A DNA stretch of 64,000 bases, from positions 53,214,322-53,278,321 of the forward strand of contig OX392528.1 in assembly GCA_947623455.1 (NCBI GenBank). Reading direction: 5' to 3'. Positions 56,187 through 64,000 of this stretch are shown one piece after another. Position 1 is the stretch's first letter, and every line of letters starts with the position of its first letter. This DNA is from Mimachlamys varia. Lineage: Eukaryota > Mollusca > Bivalvia > Pectinida > Pectinidae. The notes beneath the pieces are model-generated. The model was not told the DNA's origin and did no database searches. It was given only the letters and a program-made list of their open reading frames with translations. Made by a program: the position numbers and the translations under genes.

Positions 56187-56367
56187 CACAGGGACCTGAT
56201 AATAAAGCTAGTTTCGACCAAAACTAAGGTATTTAAAGGTAATTTTACACCTTTGGGAGTTTAGTTCAATTTTTAAAAAAAAAGTCCTCACGCAATAGTC
56301 TTTCAAGGGTCATTTTAATCGAAAATTGATCTTACCCCCCAAAAGTGTAAAATTCTCAGGACTTGTG
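56187..56367. mobile_element. hAT-like MITE copy F
   Basis: 181 bp; CACAGGGACCTGATAA left, TTCTCAGGACTTGTG right, flanks CTTCCGAC and CTTACGAC (7/8). Confidence 0.87.
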
Positions 56368-57399
56368 CTTACGACAAAACTGTAGTTATTTTTTTCATTA
56401 TGATGTATATATATTTGGTCATTTTATGAGGAAAACAAACTGTTAATGGGCTTGATAATTTCAGGATAAAAATGGGATATTGTTTGGATTGTAGTCCAAT
56501 TAAGCGCTGCGTGTAACAACAGGAACTGTTCAGTTGTGACTTCTTGGTGACTTAAGAGTATGAGTCATTGTGTGCTATCTAAGTCCTTGATTTTATGTAG
56601 CTGGTATTTACCAAGGCAACTTAAAATGTAAACAACACCACACTATATTCAATGCCCTTATGCCTTCATAAGGACCAACAGTTTAGTCGATAAGCGACAT
56701 ATCAGGCGAAAAAAAGATTAGATTTTTCGTCGCAAAATTCATTTCAATGTTAATTACAAGGGCTAAGTATTATTACGGTTGTTGGCAAATTTTAATTAAA
56801 AGAACGGCGTCTTATGCAACCAATCGACAAAATTCCGTCGTTTATGAAAAAAAAACGCTTTGTTATGGTGCAAATACGTGGCGTTCCTATTGAAGTAGTC
56901 GACATTTCTTTGATAAAGAAAACTGCAGTTCGCACATATATATAGTTACAATGAAGTAAACACTGGGCTTACAACCTCCGATATTTGATAATTTTCCGTT
57001 TGTGTAAGAGCTAAACCCACTCGCTGTTATCAGGGAAGATTTTTATCAACATTTGAAAAGTTAAGCTGGTTTGTATGTGTTATCATACACAACGGCTCGT
57101 GTGCAAGATCAGACTTTTTATAAGAAGTCGAAAGCGAACCTCTGCATAACAAATGAATTAATTACTATTGCTCAATGTCTGTCTGGCTTTTCTCGCGTGT
57201 TCTAAACTACGTCACAAGGTATATATGCTTTGCCCAGGTAGATATACGCTAAGCAAATAAAGAAAACTTGAATGACGGTTCAGGTGAGTGTTGTAAGGGC
57301 GTTGAGAAAACGTTTTCTAAAAACTCGGTCATCCGTTCTTATAGACCAAGACTGTACTTGAAAGTGCTTGTACATGCCTTCTATAAGACCGACAGAACA

Positions 57400-57748
57400 C
57401 AGGTATATATATATAGATATATAATATAGGGTTTGAATGAACGACAATGTTAGTCATAGCGTTCAGCCAATCAGAAGCCGCGACACAGTGATTCATAGAT
57501 TGACGGTCTCGTTGTACAAGGCCATTCGACGCTCAGCGCTGATAGAGTGTGGATGTGAATACGGATTTTTACCAAGCCGAGATGATTTAATTTGAACACG
57601 AGTGTGCTTGACAGGTGAAAAAAGTTTTACATAAACTGTGATATCTTATCGAAGACACACGAAAACCGTCATTGTGAATAGTTATACCTATTTGACGGAC
57701 ATTTTTAGTAGATAAACTGAAATAGTTTTTTTTACCAACTTTTTGACC
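57400..57748 (+). promoter_or_regulatory. RHOU: RHOU promoter and 5' UTR region
   Basis: A TATATATATAGATATATAATATAG tract at about 57402 is followed by CAGCCAATCAG (CCAAT box, 57467-57471) and CpG-containing sequence to about 57550. The transcription start is probably between 57500 and 57600, giving a 5' UTR of 150-250 nt. The start context is TGACCATGC. Confidence 0.45.
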
Positions 57749-60700
57749 ATGCCGCCTCAATCCATGATGGACCATAATACGAATTTGTTACCGGAGCCTG
57801 ATGACTGTGGTCAGACAAAAATAAAATGTGTTTTAGTAGGGGACGGAGCAGTGGGCAAGACCAGTCTCGTGGTCAGTTACACCACAAACGGCTACCCCAC
57901 CGAATACACCCCTACAGCATTCGACAATTATGCAGGTAAGAATTTTACAGGTGTGATATTGTCTTGCATAACAACGTTTATCTGTAACTATATATGTTTG
58001 TACAACAGTGTATGTTTTGTACAAGTGTATATTTGTGTATATAATTTTGTGCAAAAAAAAATTCAGGTAAATATATCAAACAATAAGTAATTTTATGACG
58101 TAATATATATTGCAGCAGTGTTAAAATATATTACTCAAATGTTTTTGTATCTTAGTGTTGTAAAAATTGATATTTTGTAGTAAGAAAAAAAAGAACTTAA
58201 AGTAACTTTGGACATAAATTGTTTTATGCATTACTCGACTGTTTAACTAAGGACTTAGATTACTGGTTAAACCAGTTATTTTAAATGTTAAAATGCTTCA
58301 GTGGAACATTATCATAATTTTCAAATTTTGGAAGAAGCTAATAATGTTCAGAAATATGCTGAAAGGCCTGTCTGGGTCACATTTGTTTAGAAGTGGATCC
58401 AGATTAGGTAAGACTGAGTGTAAACATGGGAGGAGGTGCAGACACAGTCATGAGAGCTGTACACAGCCTCCCAAGTTAGTTTGTGTATTGGGTGTCACTC
58501 TAGCTAACATTAGCAGCCCACAGGCTAGCTCACTGGTTACAGCTGCTGGCAGTGGATTCTATTAATACAGCATCATCATAAATAAATAAAGACTAAAGAT
58601 TCTTGTATCCAGGGCAGAAATGTGGATAGTTGTGTATGTATCAGTGGAATTCCTAAGGGGGGTCAGGGTGATGTAGGGAGGACATGACCTTTATTAAACT
58701 TTTTTTGTATAAATATTCATGTTCTTATCACCAGGTAATTGAAATATCGAGCTAAATTTCCTGTTTATTAGATAAAACTTTGTTTTTATCATACTCATTA
58801 CACCATATACTAAAATAGTGCTTGATTGAGTTGTATACATTTTATTGGTTCAATAGTAAATAGAGTTGTTATTAACAGATTTTAGAGAATTTTCTGTCAA
58901 AAATGAACCCTGAGTAAAGTGGAATCCTATATCATAAGACATTTTTCATATGTAGGCCGGACTAGGCCCCACTCCAGTGATGATTAATATTGACATGTTT
59001 TCAGTAGCAGATTAAAAAAAGAAAAACATTTCATAATTTGACCTCTAATTTTTCTAATTGAACTGTTGTAAATTGATTTGCAGTTTAAAAAGTTTTTGAA
59101 GTGGGAATTTCAAATCATCATGAAGAGCATGAAGCCCTTTATGCTGACTATTGGCGAATTCTCTATTCAAAAACAATTTTTTCTCCAATATGTTGTCAAT
59201 TTGATAGCCCACTTAGCTATCTTGTGAGGTATATTATAGATATTAGTCCTAGATATCACCTTTTGACAGATAGATACTCCCCACAGTTTTCCCCATCCAT
59301 CTACTCAGTGTCCATTAGTTGGGGAGGGGCACCAATTAACTACTTATCAGGAACACCTGGTGCCCTAATACACTAACAGGAAATATACCTGCCTTGTTTA
59401 CCTGTATATCTCATTAGAATATATTACCTGGGCGATGGATGGAAGTGTTTTTGTTAACCCTGTCAGGTATAAAGTCGTGACCTGTAAAATTGACCCAAAT
59501 AATCATTTTCTAGACGGCTGTTAATATATCATGTGAATCGTCAAAACATTTAATTAATAAAAGAAAAATTAAGGTCTATTGATATTTTGCTGCTAGAACT
59601 TTTAATAATGAAATAATAATATTTTGAAGATTTGTCATGAAATATGAATTATTGAAGTTGTGTATTTTGCTTTTAAGCAATTACAATGTGTGATTGATTC
59701 AATGAAGTATATTTTGTGCCCAATATGTGTAGACGAGAATTTTTCCACTACCTCATTCAAACTTTTTATTCATTCAGAAAACTCCTGAATATACGACTTG
59801 TAATCTAGGTCATTTTTTTTTATTATATACATAGACCATGTATGGGTAGGTAAACACGATGTGTGGTTTTATAGATCGTAACCGCTTTAAATATGAATGA
59901 TTTCACTGCCACAGAAGACCCTGTCGGATCTGTATTTACATTGTACACGAATTCATTGATACCAAACAGCCATTTAAAACTGGCCTGTGATGTCTACAAA
60001 CACTTCAAATAAACTCCCCTTGAAAAATGAACGGGCAACACCGATCAAGTTTGTGATGCGAGATTTATGGGTATACATCTCCTTGACGGAAATTTATGAT
60101 GATTTTATTGGTGTGAGTTTATTTGTTAAAGACAAATTTTGCAAAGTGTTGGTGAGAAGCTAAACACAAGAAAGATTTTAGGCAGATTCTAGGCGTCAGG
60201 ATTATAAATTGTTCGGACAGTCATAAAGATGTTGAGACTCTGGACAAACTGACCACTGTTTCCACATATTTATCACAGTGGAGGGGACTTGACATCAGGT
60301 TTATTAATACCTATCAGGTAGATTATAAACTAGTGGATAAACAGAGATGTTTACCTGTCCGTATATAGCCGTAAACAAAGTGATAATGGGCGATATCGAT
60401 TTCTTTGTTACCTCAGGTAGCTTATAAACAATACATGATGTTTCAGATATAATGTACATCACGATTTCATGAATATGATATTAGGATTCATGTACTAGCG
60501 ATGTTGCATAACACAGGCCAAATTGTAGAACGTTTTGATCTCTTCGATTCCATAACTAATGAAGAGAGTGAGAACTAGCTATATCAGAGGTGGTTGGGTG
60601 GGGGGTATGTTTAGCTGAAAACGCTATGAAATATCGAGTATAAAATATTTGCATTACCTGGTTTGTCATCAGGAAGTTAGTTAACTTCAGGTAAATTGTG

Positions 60701-60996
60701 GAAGCTCTTACAGAATTTTCATCAGTTATGATATAGCATAAAGTAGTCAGGCTTGTTTTATACTGATAAGACATACAGATACTGTAGGTAAAAAAAAACC
60801 CACACACTTCCTGGTCAATTTCAATATTTTGTTCCCCAACTCGAAAAAATCTATTTTTTTCTTACGATTTCCTGTATTTGCACTGTTCATGAATGCAATT
60901 TATGATTCATTTGAATTTTTTTCCGTTATTTTGACAGTTGTTGTCACCGTAGATGGGTCACCTGTACGCCTGCAGCTTTGTGATACGGCCGGCCAG
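57749..60996 (+). CDS. RHOU: RHOU/Wrch-type Rho GTPase, first two coding exons (3' incomplete)
   Basis: Exon 1 is 57749-57935 (MPPQSMMDH start, ATG at 57749), exon 2 is 60938-60996; junctions TGCAG|GTAAGA and TTGACAG|TTGTTG restore a valine codon. Exon 1 holds a 25-residue N-terminal extension, P-loop GDGAVGKT and switch [15 protein letters not shown]; exon 2 holds [12 protein letters not shown] and the switch II start DTAGQ. These are closer to vertebrate RHOU (GYPTEY, PTAFDN, LCDTAGQ) than RHOV. The N-terminal extension is shorter and less proline-rich than in mammals. The final exon (expected to begin DEFDKLRP) is absent up to 64000 and should lie beyond it. RHOU family members are atypical, fast-cycling GTPases acting on filopodia and focal adhesions. 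Confidence 0.93.
57936..60937 (+). other. RHOU: RHOU intron 1
   Basis: A 3.0-kb GT-AG intron. No element or internal gene is recognised; small open frames at 58293 and 59101 lack homology. Confidence 0.8.
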
Positions 60997-63900
60997 GTGA
61001 GTTGATTAGCACATTACACACACACAATCAGCTGACATTGTGTAATCGTATGATTCACACTTGCCTGTTCGGGGCAGGTGCCCTGCCCTCTTATCAAACC
61101 GTGACCAAAATTAGCAAACAGTATTGGTAATCATGCCTTGTAAATGGTCTTTGTCTCGTCGAGTTTATAACTGTAATTCTAAATATATACAGGCCAAAAA
61201 ACGACTAATACATTTATGTCCAAAGTTTATAAGCTTCTCTGAGTGGGCCTATTCATACAGATTTTGTCGGTCAATGCTACTGTCCATCTGCTACTGTTGT
61301 ATAATTATGGATTAAGTTCGGATATCTATTCATAACAGGTAGCTGTAACAGGTTGCGAGATTCGGGGACATTTCTGAAAGATAGACAATCAAAAATCGGC
61401 AATCTTTACCTTCATTCTCTCCAGACATGAAAAATACGCAGAATTACTGTAATTGTTGAATATTCTTTTATAGTCCTATGTATTACTTGATCCTTGCTAC
61501 ATGTCGAATAAATGAGATAGAAAATCGTCATCGATTTTGAGCGACGATACTAATCGACAAAACAGTAATTATTGATTACCAGGTAGATTGTCAACGGAAA
61601 AGTTTTGAAAAATTAAACGTTGCTAATTGTTTGCGGTTATTGCGGGGAGCACAGGTGTAGATCTCGGTAGCAGTAAGACCGATCGGTATGACTCATTTCA
61701 CAACGGTGACCGGGTGTTTACCTTTCAAACTACACAATTCCATTGGTAGACCCCTAATTATGTGGAGGAGCTTGACAAATGGTTGTTACCATGGTTGCAA
61801 TAAAAGTCACGACAAAACCTCAGTGAATTTGAAAATTGACTTGTCCGTAAAATCTCCCACTTGATGATTCACTGACGAGGAAAAAAAGTGCCTTAAAGAT
61901 TTTTTCAACCGTTGCACATTCAAGTTCACCGAGAAGGAATAACTGGAGGGGAATCTTTTGTGAAGTTCATATAAATCCATTGTAGGGTTAATGTGATTTG
62001 CAGATAAAAAAGACATTCCCCACATAACAGTGTCATTTGTTCAGTGAGCTTTTGATATCAAATTCAAATTGCTCCATTAAATTGTGGCGTTTGATAATAG
62101 AGTACATTTAATTAAATTAACATACGAAATGTCACTCAGTCTGTATAATGCATATATATATATACATAGTATTTGTAGTTACCTCGGAATGTTTTACATA
62201 AAACATGAAAGCCGCGAGTGGGAAAGGTCTGGAATATATGTCATGTTTACATGAATGAAAAGCATCAACAAGTTACAATTTGACATACCAACACGTCATA
62301 CAAACAAACAACTGTTGCTGTTGTTTGTCCAAAAGCAAGGACGTTTTCTCGCACGTATTCGAAGTTGGTAACTTAACATTCCATGTTTCGTTAGATATTC
62401 AGAGCTAGCCCTTTAATTAAGCGTCATTACGTGTCTCTTTGCTTGTAGCGAGTTTCATGTTAATGTCAAATCGTCCAATCTAATGATGGCGTGCTTGTAA
62501 CCACTGGTCTTTTTATCCAAACATTTTCAAACAAGAGAACAAATAAACTGAAAAAAGCTCGCTGATAGCCATCTTATTGTGTGCTCTGAAAAGTCAACTT
62601 GACAAAAAATGTAGGTCAGAAGGGGGAGAAACAATGGAGAAAAGGAAGAATAAGGTTAAATCACAACTATGAAACTCTGTTTTCCCATAGGCAGTTTTGT
62701 CAATTTTAAACCTGACACAGATTTTGGACTATATATGAACTTAAAAATAAATTTTACCTGTTAAGAAAGGAAATTTTCAAACATCATGCAATGAAATATT
62801 TGACAATTCACTGAGCAAGGTGTATTTATACATACAAGTGTAGAAACGGGTTAGAGAAAAAAAAGCTTTTAAACAAGCTGGTTGGTTGATTTGGGTGTGA
62901 GCCAATAGTTTCATTAGTCTCCTATAATAGTGAGATAATATGGCTTTGTTATATAGGCAAACTTTCTCGGTGACCATATATATATGTTTATGCCTAACCT
63001 TAGACCAAATCCAGCCTTGGACACGCCTAGCTTATAGTTTGAAATACAATCTCGTTACAGGTATCTTAGCTCGTTACCTATATGATCCAGGTATGCTGAA
63101 CAGGTGTATAACTTGTAAACTCTCTCTAATACACCATAGTCCATAGGGCAAAAGACTATTTTACAAATACATATACCATTAAGTTGAATGTTTATTATAG
63201 GGTATATTTAGACAAGTTTCTAACTTAGTATTTAAAACTTTAAAGAGTAACCCTGGTCTAGTGTTCAATATACAAATTTCAAATCGGGTTATACTGATTT
63301 AAAAGATAGTTTTCATCTACATAAGAATTTTGAAAAGTCGGTTATGTGGAAAGTTTGCCAAAGAAATTCCTTCATATTTAGGTCAAGATCTTGTTACACA
63401 TTAAAAAAAGTAATAAGTAGGTCCCAAAAATTTAAAGGTTATCAAACCAGAAATCTACTCTAATGTAAAACTCGTACATTTATTTCATATCCCTATGTTT
63501 AATTAAAAAATACAGCTTTGTGGTCTTCATATATTACTCATTTTCCCCCGAGGGTAATAATTCACATTTGCGTAATTTCAAGATTGACTGATTTTCTTAA
63601 AAAGACGTTCAGATAGATACACATTTAGTAAATATCTTCATTTTGTGGTTAAGGAATGTCCTCTTAAATAGATTCAATATTCACGTTGATGATAGTATAT
63701 ATAAATAGGTAACAGACCGAAAGGGTTTTATTTTGAAAGGTACGATGTTAGCATGTTTGTGGTAGGTGGTACCTGGTGTTGAAGTTGATACACAGACCAT
63801 GTTCCTCAGATTTAAGGCCGGACTAACATGCTGACCGCATGATACATTTGACCAGTACTTAAACCAGGTACTAACAGTACCACTGAGTGTCCAGTACCTT

Positions 63901-64000
63901 GGAATGACCTTTAAATAATGGACAATATATCGGTCACTGATATTATGTGGTTGTACGCCTTCGGGTCTTGTGTTTGCTATTTAAGCAATTATAGACACTT
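60997..64000 (+). other. RHOU: RHOU intron 2, running off the window
   Basis: Starts CCAG|GTGAGT. At least 3.0 kb long, with no third exon visible and only a short TATATATATA tract at about 62155-62165. Confidence 0.75.

Noticed and set aside
57743..57748. RHOU starting at a TTG two codons upstream of the ATG
   Set aside because: A normal ATG at 57749 gives MPPQ, which matches the family N-terminus.
59101..59376. 91-codon frame within RHOU intron 1
   Set aside because: No homology, no splice signals fitting RHOU, and an AT-rich composition like the surrounding intron.

Overview
The window is animal nuclear DNA: AT-rich, with spliced protein genes (GT-AG introns) and a dense load of tandem repeats, tRNA-derived SINEs and small inverted-repeat transposons. 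The proteins are clear bilaterian orthologues. The repeat style (short extended nuclear-receptor half-sites inside repeats, repeat tails with a GGCCC/GGGCC hairpin, many foldback elements) suggests a lophotrochozoan, most likely a mollusc such as a bivalve. The species call is an inference; I did not identify a species.

Three genes are supported. (1) MAP10 (microtubule-associated protein 10 family), minus strand, one exon, 9498-12479. (2) FANCM, the Fanconi anaemia DNA translocase, plus strand, 15 coding exons between 14195 and 31385; I placed every splice junction, and the joined frame is 7,980 nt (2,659 aa). The first 14 exons carry the helicase, and one 5.56-kb terminal exon carries the acidic/phospho-site-rich linker and the inactive ERCC4-like C-terminus. 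(3) The first two coding exons of a RHOU/Wrch-type Rho GTPase, plus strand, 57749-57935 and 60938-60996; its last exon must lie beyond the window. MAP10 and FANCM are head to head, 1.7 kb apart, and may share a promoter.

Layout: 1-9.5 kb is repeat-rich intergenic DNA with a 25-bp satellite built on a CACTTAAGTG palindrome and a near-identical 60-bp minisatellite that is open in several reading frames by chance. 9.5-31.9 kb holds MAP10 and FANCM, with MITEs, a foldback element, a SINE and a 63-bp minisatellite in FANCM introns. 32-57 kb is a 25-kb gene-poor interval with SINEs (one split by a TTAA-flanked MITE), a 34-bp satellite, a local cluster of six hAT-like MITEs with 8-bp target duplications, an almost perfect 115-bp palindrome, two reverse-transcriptase relics and CRE/MARE-like palindromes. 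57.7-64 kb is the 5' part of RHOU and its introns.

The genes do not form a pathway: FANCM acts at stalled replication forks, MAP10 on mitotic microtubules/midbody, RHOU on the actin cytoskeleton. I found no CRISPR, phage or bacterial operon content and no complete autonomous transposon. The most unusual content is structural: nested mobile elements, templated repair filler in a MITE, higher-order satellites and the 115-bp palindrome.
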